Below, in pieces: positions 55,828 to 64,000 of a stretch of 64,000 nucleotides of DNA; the first letter of the stretch is position 1; every line of letters starts with the position of its first letter. Source of the stretch: Portunus trituberculatus (lineage: Eukaryota; Arthropoda; Malacostraca; Decapoda; Portunidae); the NCBI RefSeq assembly GCF_017591435.1, contig NC_059272.1, forward strand, positions 5,169,292 through 5,233,291, read 5' to 3'. Made by a program: the position numbers and the translations under genes. Below the pieces are notes generated by a model that searched no databases, was not told the origin of the DNA, and saw nothing but the letters and a program-made list of their open reading frames with translations.

Positions 55828-56340
55828 AAATGACATCCATTTATTTATCATGCTAAGAAGAACTACACATGTATATAACATTAAATGGCAAACACAAGAA
55901 GAAAGAGTTTACTTCAGTTGTTGAACAAATATATACATACATGCCAATAACCCTGTGCATATTGATGTCATCAATATTCTCAAGACTCATTATAGTCTTA
56001 TTATCCTTCCCCCAAGACATCTTCCAATATTTCATCAATAGTGTCTAAGGAAGGGGATGCAGGGCCGCTACCTACAAAGGAAATGAAGAAAACTATTCTG
56101 TTACTTGTTACACATTTTTTGTTGGTAAATTTGGCAAGGCACTAAATACATTAGTGTATTACCACATTGCAAAACAAGAGTGAGTTTTGAAAAGTATATA
56201 CCTTATTGTGACAGGATGATACTTGCTACCACTGCACTAAAAGTTTTGTTAGTTAGAATGTTAGTATTTTATACTCTTTGAAGCTCAATCTTTCAAGCTA
56301 CTCTGAATCACTTATTAAATATCTATCTATCTACCTATCT
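55828..56340. other. Unassigned sequence
   Basis: No gene recognised. A short simple run (CTATCTATCTACCTATC) lies just before the poly-T of LINE E1. Confidence 0.4.
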
Positions 56341-57250
56341 TTTTTTTTTTTTTTTTTACATTACAAGGGCACTGGCCAAGGGCAAACAAAGTGTTGGAAA
56401 AAAAAAATTCCGCTGGTTGCCAGGCCCTGTTAAGAGGAAAGTAGAAAGAAAAACAAAAAATCTAAAAGGAGGGTCCAGTTAACGTAAGAGGTGTCTTGAC
56501 ACTCCTCTTTTGAAAGAGTTTAAGTCATAGGCAGGTGGAAATACAGACACAGGTAGAGAGTTCCAGAGTTTACCAGTGTAGGGAATGAAGGAGTGAAGAT
56601 ACTGGTTAACTCTTGCATTAGGAAGATGGACAGAATAGGGATGAGAAGAAGTAGAGAGTCTTGTGCAGCGAGGCCGAGGAGGAGGGAAGGCATGCAGTTA
56701 GCAAGTTCAGAAGAGCAGACAGCATGAAAACAGCGGTAGAAGACAGATAAAGATGCAACATTGCGGTGACTTAAAGAATCAAGACAGTCAGTTAGAGGAG
56801 AAGAGTTGATAAGACGAAAAGCTTTAGATTCCACCTTGTTTAGTAAAGCTGTGTGTGGATCCCCAGACATGAGAGCCATACTCCATACACGGGCGGATAA
56901 GGCCCTTGTACAGAGCAAGCAGCTGGGAGGAGAGAAAAATGGACGAAGACGCCATAGGACACCTAACTTCTTGGAAGCTGATTTAGCAAGAGTAGAGATG
57001 TGAAATTTCCAGTTTAGATTTTTAGTGAAGGATAGACCGAGTGTGTTTAATGTAGAGGAGAGGGGAAGTTGAGTGTTATTGAAGAAGAGAGGATAGTTGT
57101 CTGGAAGGTTATGTCGAGTAGATAGTTGTAGAAATTGAGTTTTTGAGGCATTGAACAAAACCAGGTTTTCTCTGCCCCAATCAGAAACAAGTGAAAGATC
57201 AGAAGTTAGGCGTCCTATAGCATCTCGCCTTGAGTCATTTAATTGTTGTT
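56341..57250 (-). mobile_element. Poly-A LINE (Jockey/I-group-like) copy E1, 5'-truncated
   Basis: Minus-strand copy ending in poly-A (poly-T at 56341-56358 on this strand), with a 3' UTR containing TTTGCCCTTGGCCAGTGCCC that matches the copy at 57.9-59.1 kb (GCCCTTGGCTGGGCCTC). 5'-truncated near the (TA)n tract. Confidence 0.82.
56520..57158 (-). pseudogene. LINE E1 ORF2 C-terminal fragment
   Basis: A 212-codon frame: MFNASKTQFLQLSTRHNLPD, NTLGLSFTKNLNWKFHISTL, AKSASKKLGVLWRLRPFF, KVESKAFRLINSSPLTDCLD, RNVASLSVFYRCFHAVCSSE. This is the region after the RT catalytic box (the FNxxKT and LG motifs, then thumb/connection) in Jockey/I-group elements. The last third is frameshifted. Confidence 0.8.
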
Positions 57251-57273
57251 GGGTATCTACTAATACTACATAA

Positions 57274-57276
<3 letters not shown>

Positions 57277-57343
<67 letters not shown>
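57277..57343. repeat. (TA)n microsatellite
   Basis: About 33 TA units directly touching the left end of the Tigger family 2 copy. TA is that transposon's target, and the left end CAGTGG is lost here. Confidence 0.95.
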
Positions 57344-57347
<4 letters not shown>

Positions 57348-57616
57348 GACTCAATACTCGAACATCAAAATAGTCGAACTTTTCAAGTCGAATGCAAAAG
57401 TTTGACTTAATACTCGAAAAAATACCTATTAGTCAAACATCCATCCACACGGCTGTAAACAAAGGGTTTTCATCTTCCTGTTGCCCCACGCGCCACACTG
57501 GCTGGCCACTGCAGCCAGTTGATCCTCCGTGGTCGTAAGGATAACATTGTCCTGCGCTTTCTCTCTGGAGTTTTATTTTTTAAATTTTTTTAAATTTATT
57601 TTTCTTTTTTTTTCCA

Positions 57617-57904
57617 ATGGCACCGAAGAGGTTTGTTAGTAGTGAGAATAAGCCTACAAGAAAGAACGTAGTGACAACCATCGAAACGAAAAAGGAGATT
57701 ATTGATAAATACAAGAAAGGAGGAAGAACAACCGATCTTGCAGCTGAGTACTGTATGGCTAAATCTACAGTAGCCACAATACTGAATAAGACAGAGCTCA
57801 TTAAAAAGACCTGATGTGGCAATTGGTGTGAAAAGGCAATTTAAGCAACCTACGGCAGTGGAAGAAATCAAGAAATTGTTGATTGTGTGGATAAACGAAA
57901 AGCA
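57617..57904 (+). pseudogene. Tigger family 2 transposase, part 1 (HTH)
   Basis: MAPKRFVSSENKPTRKNVVT, then TKKEIIDKYKKGGRTTDLAA and EYCMAKSTVATILNKTELIK: the psq-type first HTH. Inserted bases near 57810 shift the frame, after which QFKQPTAVEEIKKLLIVWIN leads into the LINE insertion at EKQ. Confidence 0.8.
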
Positions 57905-59059
57905 GATTTCAAAACTGCCCTCCTACGGCTTCTATCCTTCTCTCTGCAACTTTATCTCATGTTTCCTTTCCGACTGCTCTATTGCTGCTGTGGTAGACGG
58001 CCACTGTTCTTCTTCTAAATCTATTAATAGTGGTGTTCCTCAGGGTTCTGTCCTGTCACCCACTCTCTATTATTCATTAATGACCTTAACCAAACTTTTT
58101 GCCCTATCTACTCCTACGCTGAAGATACCATCCTACATCTTTCCATGTCCTTTCAGAGACGATCAACCCTTCAGGAAGTCAACAGATCACGCAGGGATGC
58201 CAAAGAACGCCCGACTTCCAATCTTTCCAAGATTTCCATTTAGGACAGAGAAAATCTAGTAGTTTTGAATGCCTCAAAAACTCAATTCCTCCATCTATCA
58301 ACTCAACACGACCTTCCAGACAACTATTCCCTCTTCTTCAATGACACTCAACTGTCTCCCTCTTCCACAATGAATATCCTCAGTCAGTCCTTTGCTCATA
58401 ATTTTAACTGGAAACTTCACATCTCGTCTCTTGCTAAAACAGCTTCTATGAAGTTAGGTGTTCTGAGGCGTCTCCGCCAGTTTTTCTCGCCCCTCCAACT
58501 GCTTACTCTGTATAAGGGCCTTATCCATTCCTGTATGGAGTACTCTTCACATGTTTGGGGGGGTTCCAGTCACACAGTTTTACTAGACAGGGTGGAATCA
58601 AAAGCTCTTCGTCTCGTCAACTCCCTCCTCTAACTAACTGTCTTCAGCCTTTTTCTCACTGCCAGAATGTTGCATCTCTTTCTATCTTTTATCGCTATTT
58701 TCATGCTAACTGTTCTACTGATCTTGCTAATTGCATGCCTCCCTTCCTCCTGCGGCCTCACTGCACAAGGCTTTCTTCTTCCTCTCATCCCTATTCTGTC
58801 CAACTCTCTGATGCAAGTGTTAACCAGTACTCTCAATCATTCATCCCTTTCACTGGTAAACTCTGGAACTCCCTCCCTGCATCTGTATTTCCGAATTCCT
58901 ACGACTTGTCTTCTTTTAAGAGGGAGGTATCGAGGCATTTGCTCCCCTAATTCTGGCTGACGGTTTTGGCACTTTTTACACTTTTTAGAGAGCCATCACT
59001 CAAGTGGGCTTTTTTTTTTTTACTTTCTTTTTTTGCCCTTGGCTGGGCCTCTTCCCTAC

Positions 59060-59092
<33 letters not shown>
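57905..59092 (+). mobile_element. Poly-A LINE (Jockey/I-group-like) copy E2
   Basis: A 5'-truncated LINE beginning inside the RT and ending in about 30 A (59062-59092). Inserted in the Tigger transposase between EKQ and MAGDSLSEGI. Same family as E1, opposite strand. Confidence 0.85.
57914..58950 (+). pseudogene. LINE E2 ORF2 fragment
   Basis: LPSYGFYPSLCNFISCFLSD and SINSGVPQGSVLSPTLY are RT blocks. After a frameshift the catalytic box reads YAEDTIL (58115-58135): the first Asp of YADD is Glu. Then MNASKTQFLHLSTQHDLPDN, LGVLRRLRQFFSPLQLLTLY, VESKALRLVNSLL. Three frames carry the blocks. Confidence 0.82.
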
Positions 59093-59094
<2 letters not shown>

Positions 59095-59512
59095 TGGCTG
59101 GTGATTCTTTGTCAGAGGGCATAATTTGTGTGAAGGCTAGGCTGCTGCATCGTGATCTTATTTCTGATGCTAAATATGAATCCAATGATGATTTTAAAGC
59201 AAGTAAGGGGTGGTTTGGGAATTTCAAGATAAGAACTGGAATTCATTATGTTGTGAGGCACAGCAAGGCCGCAATTGTTGACAGAGTTGCCGCTGAGAAA
59301 TTTTTGCCTGAATTTAAGAAATCTGTGGATAAAGAGCACTTAAACCCCCAACAGTTCTTTGTGATGAAACTGGCCTAAAAAAAAAAAAAAAAAAAAAAAA
59401 CTACCAAACAGGACCTATATAACAAAGGAAGAGAAGTGTTTCCCAGGACACAAGCCCATGAAAGACAGGGTAATCCTGCTTCTGTGTATCAGTACTAGTG
59501 GTGACTGAAAAT
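59093..59512 (+). pseudogene. Tigger family 2 transposase, part 2 (second HTH and DDE start)
   Basis: MAGDSLSEGIICVKARLLHR, SNDDFKASKGWFGNFKIRTG and VVRHSKAAIVDRVAAEKFLP form the CENP-B Tc5-type domain. PQQFFVMKLA ends at TAA just before a 24-bp poly-A; the family has ...NCDETGL (first catalytic Asp) here, still visible in the next frame (CDETGL). YITKEEKCFPGHKPMKDRVI follows beyond the poly-A. The rest of the DDE domain is absent. Confidence 0.8.
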
Positions 59513-59653
59513 TAAACCACAACTTTTTTCTAAACTTGGGTTTGGTAATGGCTGGAACAAATTACCTGATTTATAGGTATCAATAGTCAAACTTTTTAAA
59601 ACTCGAACAGCCATTTGGAACAAATTAAGTCACAGTATTGAGTCTCCACTGTA

Positions 59654-60592
59654 TATATTTGGCTATTCTAGTTTACTAGTTTTAAGTTAGTTTATTTTGG
59701 GGTCAGGTCATAGGTAGTAGAGCATGAAACTGTTTAAAGAGCGCATATTTACTTAAACAAATACTTGGAAAGTTGCATACCAGTTTTGTTGCACTGCTCT
59801 CTGTACTTCTGTAGATTGGCCCGGGATTTCAAGCTGATGGTGAACCAACGCATTTCACCTCCACAGCAGTCCTCCCATTGCTAAACTGGGTGTTTAATTC
59901 TTCGGTGATCTTCTGCCACACATCATGTTTTTCTTGTTTGTCACTTCTGCATTATTGAAGCTTTTGTGGAGAGATGATATTTCGTCATGATAGTTGCCAA
60001 ACTTAGTGACTCTTGTTCTCCCCAGTTGGATTATCTTGCACACTTGCAAACTGGGGTTTAATTTTCTCTTTTTTTTTTCTTTTTTTGCTGCTGTTGTGCG
60101 CTCTTCTCTAGTGTTGAATAATTTCCTTGGCAATGACACAACATCTGTTTACAGGCTCTTCAATGGGATCCTGTTTATGTGCATCTTTTCAGAACTAATT
60201 CTTATTATGTCTAACTTCCCAAAAAGTTGCTATAGGAAATTCAAACCACAATACGAAAAGAAAATAATACAAAGACTCTATTACATACCACATATCTAGT
60301 GTCGACAATTTGCGTCCATGTGTTCTAAAAGGCTGAAGGCGACGACACAATGTCGTTGACATAAGTATGTCATAAGAGTAAGAGTCACAAATTTTGTGGA
60401 ACCTGACGGTCAGAATAGTCACAACATCATTAGCTACAATGGATTGTAGAATCCGCCTCAGGAGTTGCTTCCAGTTGCCATATAATATTTTCTGGTATTG
60501 AGAAGGGAACTCTAGATTAGCATAATGAATTCAGTTCTTTCCATACAATGTCATCATTATTCAAAATGCTTAGTTCCTCAAATACGCACACA
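59654..60592 (-). other. Unassigned sequence with a Myb/SANT-like relic
   Basis: On the minus strand between about 59950 and 59770, joined across one frame change, DKQEKHDVWQKITEELNTQF and VEVK.RWFTISLKSRANLQK are readable. The W/W spacing and the final L-K-x-R pattern resemble the Myb/SANT-like (zeste/NAIF1/Harbinger-accessory) DNA-binding fold. A further minus-strand stretch (WKQLLRRILQSIVANDVVTI, near 60470-60400) is not recognised. Stops make both non-functional. Confidence 0.4.
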
Positions 60593-60597
60593 CACGC

Positions 60598-62697
60598 AAG
60601 AACTATTTTAAAAACGTAAACTGGGAGGAGATGGAAAACTCAGAGACGATACAAGAGAGGTATCTTATTTTTGGAAATATACAAAACAGGAGTCAGGGAA
60701 TATGTCCCAAAATATAGACCTAAAGAAGAAGGAAAGAAAGATTGGTTTAATGCAAGGTGTGCTAGGGCAAAGGAGAAAAGAGATGGAGCATGGAAAAGGT
60801 GGAGGAGAAATAGAAATCCAGTAAATAAGGAAAACTTCAAGGCAGCAAGAAATTAATATGTTAAGGTGAGGAAGGAAGAGGAAAAGAACTTTGAAAAGGA
60901 CATTGTCGAAAAATGTAAGGAGCAGCCAAAATTGTTCTACAGATTCATAAATGGAAAAATTAGGCAAAAAGAAACAATAGAAAGGTTAAAAGGAGAGAAC
61001 GGGATGGTGGAAGATCCAAACAGTATGGCAGAACTATCAAATAGTGAATTCCAGGAGGTCTTTACTAAGGAATCCAAATTTGAATGGCCACAGGTTAACA
61101 GAGAGACCATCTATATGAAAGAGGTTAAAGTAACCAATCTTGAAATAAAAGAGTTAATGAAGGAACTAGATGAAGAGAAGGCAATGAGACCAGATGAAGT
61201 CTCAGGCAGAATACTGAAAGAATGTAGGGAAGAACTAGCAAGTCCTATATACATCATAAAATGCTCAATAGAAAATGGAACAGTACCAGTAGAATGGAAA
61301 AGAGCTGAGGTGGTTCCCATATATAAGAGCGGAAGGAAGGAAAAACCTTTAAATTACAGACTGGTATCACTAACTAGTGTAATATGCAAGATGTGTGAAA
61401 GAATAATAAAGAAACAATGGATCGAGTTCCTTGAAGACAACAAATTAATATCAAATAGCCAATTTGGTTTTAGAAAAAGACGGTCATGTGTATTTAATTT
61501 ATTGAGTTTCTATTCTAGAATAGTTAATAGAGTACAAGAGAGAGAGAGATGGGTTGACTGTATTTACTTGGATTTTAAAAAAATGCGTTCGACAAAGTGC
61601 CACATGCAAGATTACTATGGAAGATAGAGGAGAAGGGTGGCTTAAAAGGAAGCACATTGAGATGGATAGAAAATTATTTAAGTGGGAGAGAAATAAGGAC
61701 GGTAGTTAAAGATATGAAGTCCAAGTGGAGAGCAGTAGAAAGCGGAGTGCCACTGGGATCAGTAATGGCACCAATACTTTTCCTCATTTATATTAACGAC
61801 ATGCCAGAAGGAGTGAACAGCTACATAAATCTGTTTGCAGATAATATGAAACTGTGCAGAGTTATAAAGCAAAAAGAGGATTGTGATATACTACAAGAAG
61901 GCCTAAATAAGATCTGGGAATGGAGTAAAAAGTGGGAAATGGAATTCAATGTGGACAAAAGCCATGTCATGGAAATGGGAAAGAGTGAAAGACGACCCGT
62001 GGGAATCTATAAGATGGAAGATGGAGTAGAACTGGAGAAAGTAAAAAAGGAAAAGGACTTAGGAGTGACGATGGAAGAAAAGAATCAACCGGTAAGCCAT
62101 ATTGATAGAATTTTTAGAGAGACATATAATTTGCTAAGGAATATTGGAGTAGCATTTCACTACATGGACAAAGAAATGATGAAGAAATTGATAAGTACTA
62201 TAATAAGACCCAGATTGAAATATGCAGGAGTAGTGTGAACCCCTCATAAAAAGAAACACATAAGGAAGTTGGAGAGACTACAAAAAATGGCTACAAGAAT
62301 GGTTCCAGAATTTGAAGGGATGACATATGAGGAGAGACTAAAGGCTATGGATCTATCAACCCTGGAACAAAGAAGGCAGAGAGGGGATCTGATACAAGTT
62401 TATAAATTGATCAACGGAATGGACCAAGTGGATAATGAGAAACTGATCCTGAGAAAAGAATATGACATTCGAAGCACAAGATCACATAGTAAAAAGCTGA
62501 GAAAGGGAAGATGTCTGAGAGATGTTAAAAAATATAGTTTCCCGCAAAGATGTATTAAGACGTCGAACAGTTTGAATGAAGAAGTAGTGTCTGCAACGAG
62601 TGTGCATACTTTTAAAGTAAGATTGGATAAGTGTAGATATGGAGACAGGGACCACACGAGCATAAAACTACAACTAGGTAAATACATGCATGCACAC
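60598..62697 (+). mobile_element. CR1/L2-like LINE family A, copy A6 (5'-truncated)
   Basis: Begins within the ORF2 linker at AAGAACTATTTTAAAAACG directly after a CACACACACG tract. Ends with ACTACAACTAGGTAAATACA, lacking the CCCAGGCCCTGT segment of other copies. Followed immediately by the 5' UTR of A7. Confidence 0.92.
60600..62665 (+). pseudogene. LINE A6 ORF2 fragment (reverse transcriptase)
   Basis: Linker YRPKEEGKKDWFNARCARAK, then from 60866 an open 253 codons: EEKNFEKDIVEKCKEQPKLF, RPDEVSGRILKECREELASP, KKQWIEFLEDNKLISNSQFG. GPDEV has become RPDEV. A shift at 61580 precedes MPHARLLWKIEEKGG and SGVPLGSVMAP (PQGS altered to PLGS). The catalytic box reads FADNMK: second Asp to Asn. A TGA near 62236 interrupts VVWTP. 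The C terminus is otherwise intact to TAA. Confidence 0.88.
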
Positions 62698-62839
62698 ACA
62701 GCTCTGAGACACGGTCAAGGAAGGACGCAGTGCCGTCCCTCCGAGAATCAGCTGATCTTCAGTACCTGTTGTTTAGTGTTTGCAGTGGCCTGGGCGAGTA
62801 GTGTAGACTCGTTTTCATGAAATCAAGTGTTAGAGAATC

Positions 62840-63995
62840 ATGAGTAAGGAAAATATTCCATCTAAATGCAGGTATAAGACTAGGGAAAGAATGAAAGAAG
62901 AAGATGAATATGTTGATGAGGGAATAAGCGCATTCGAACGTTTTGACACGGCAAATACTTCACTATTTAAGAAAGTGTTGACTATTGAACATAAATTAGG
63001 TAAATGGATAAAGGAGAGTATAAGAATGAAAGAAAATGAAGAACAGGAAAAAGAGTTTAGAAAACTGAGAGAAAGGATAAAAAAAAGTGGAAGAAAACAA
63101 AGCTAGATTATAACCAGAAAATAAAGAACTGAAAAAGGAAGTACTGTACCTAACTACAAGAAACAGATGGAAGAAGGACTCGGTAAAGCCGAGAAAGAAA
63201 AAGAGAAGCTGAAAGATCTAGCAAACAAAAAAGAGGAGAGTACAGAACATGATTAAAAAAAAGTACAAGCATGGAGAGTCCAAGATAAGAAAGATAAGGA
63301 TGATTTTCAGATGATTCAAAAACAACTATAAGAAAAAGATGAAAATATGACAGACAAAATGATAGGTGTAGGATATGTTGGGCTCTATCGGCAGTATGAC
63401 ATCACCCATCACTCTGTAAGAGCCAGTTGGCGCCAAGCATCAATAAAGACAGGAAGCACGTCCTGTGTCTCACTTGCCCCTCCTATAATAGGAGTCCTCA
63501 AGAAAAAAGAAAATCTAGTTAGCGAAATTGCAGAAAAAAAAGTGTAATCGTATTTGGACTAAAAGATAAAAAATGTAAAATAAAGACCGAGAAGAGAAAA
63601 AGAAGAAATGAAATCATTCAAAGACCTAGTAAAAAATCTAAACGACGAAGATAGGCAGAACTTAGAAGAGGAAGTAGAAGAAATACACAGAATGGGACCA
63701 TATCAAGAAGGAACAACGAGACCAATTAAGATACTACTAAAATCACAAGCAGCAACAGAAGAAATATTATATAGAACAACTAAACTCAGAGAAACAGAAG
63801 GTTGCAAGGATACATATATAAAGAAAAATAGAAATGAGGAAAAAAAGGAAGATACAACGAACTGGTGGCAGCAGTAAGGGAAAAAAATAATAAAAGGTCA
63901 GAAGAAAAAAAGGTATTTTTTTGGAGAATTCTAGGAGACAGGATAAGGAAATGGTATATAAAAGAGAAGGAAGAGGAAAAAAGGAACAAGTTTAA
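62840..63995 (+). pseudogene. LINE A7 ORF1
   Basis: Starts MSKENIPSKCRYKTRERMKE. The coiled coil (KENEEQEKEFRKLRERIKK) is followed by indels near 63090-63330 that scramble the middle. The solo LTR interrupts the stretch coding for the MIGVLKKKENLV segment. RRM-like landmarks NLEEEVEEIHRMGPYQEGTT and SQAATEEILYRTTKLRETEG follow. Ends GTTTAA at 63995. Confidence 0.84.
63367..63487 (+). mobile_element. Solo LTR with 5-bp duplication
   Basis: 121 bp, TGTAGGATATGTTGGG... to ...CCTCCTATA, with an AATAAAG signal inside. ATAGG stands on both sides (63362-63366, 63488-63492). The TGTAGGAT start and the layout resemble the Gypsy LTR at 17.66 kb but the sequences differ, so it is from a related LTR family. 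A solo LTR arises by LTR-LTR recombination. Confidence 0.75.
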
Positions 63996-64000
63996 CTAAA

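Larger units (their letters stand above)
57344..59651 (+). mobile_element. Tigger family 2, large copy split by LINE E2
   Basis: The left end reads GAGACTCAATACTCGAACAT and the right end (reverse complement) CAGTGGAGACTCAATACTG with TA after it. The subterminal AGTCGAAC and ATACCTATTAGTC parts match the short copy at 14.09-14.95 kb. The transposase gene is cut by the poly-A LINE at 57.9-59.09 kb. Confidence 0.82.
62698..64000 (+). mobile_element. CR1/L2-like LINE family A, copy A7 (cut by window end)
   Basis: 5' UTR with GGAAGGACGCAGTGCCGTCC and GAGAATCAGCTGATCTTCAG, then ORF1. ORF2 would begin just beyond the window. It carries a solo LTR. Confidence 0.92.

Overview
This is repeat-dense eukaryotic DNA, most likely from a decapod crustacean and plausibly a crab. 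The evidence is long (GA)n, (CT)n and (CA)n tracts, and many CR1/L2-like LINEs with a 3' tail built on CTAGGTAAATAC units, a repeat I associate with decapod genomes. Spliced transposase genes and one spliced exon of the autophagy gene Atg12 confirm a eukaryote. There are no operons, no prokaryotic genes and no CRISPR array. Nearly every long reading frame belongs to a mobile element, and most are broken.

Layout. 0.1-7.0 kb: three CR1/L2-like LINE copies, all on the minus strand and head to tail, carrying a hAT-type MITE and a pogo-type MITE. 7.0-8.2 kb: a pogo-type HTH relic and an unrecognised frame. 8.2-11.9 kb: an RTE-type LINE on the minus strand, split by a Tigger-type MITE. 11.9-13.5 kb: a Tigger relic and the Atg12 exon. 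13.5-17.7 kb: nested DNA transposons (two Tigger families, a TTAA-flanked piggyBac-type element inside a second TTAA-flanked family, and a compound GA/CT satellite). 17.7-22.5 kb: a GC-rich, young Ty3/Gypsy element with near-identical LTRs. 22.5-28.4 kb: two more CR1/L2-like LINEs on the plus strand. 28.4-33.4 kb: MITEs, a HARBI1 exon relic, a TTAA element and a minisatellite.

33.4-54.6 kb is the most remarkable part. It is a plus-strand, head-to-tail LINE array. Its last member (41.45-54.6 kb) is split by a 9.1-kb DIRS-type tyrosine-recombinase retrotransposon, whose recombinase gene is split in turn by a 4-kb piggyBac with a three-exon transposase gene. The whole array may sit in one (CA)n tract inside an older TTAA-flanked element whose two ends lie at 32.9 and 55.45 kb.

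54.6-60.6 kb: a foldback element, two poly-A LINEs (one inside a Tigger gene) and a Myb/SANT-like relic. 60.6-64 kb: two further CR1/L2-like copies; the last carries a solo LTR and is cut by the window edge.

CR1/L2-like families are called A (copies A1-A7 plus a solo tail), B (B1, B2) and C; TTAA-flanked 'K' copies are K1-K3; poly-A LINEs are E1 and E2. I found no clearly new host system. What stands out is the insertion order, the LINE junction pattern, the DIRS terminal architecture and the single host exon. All assignments rest on reading motifs and comparing copies within the window, not on database searches.
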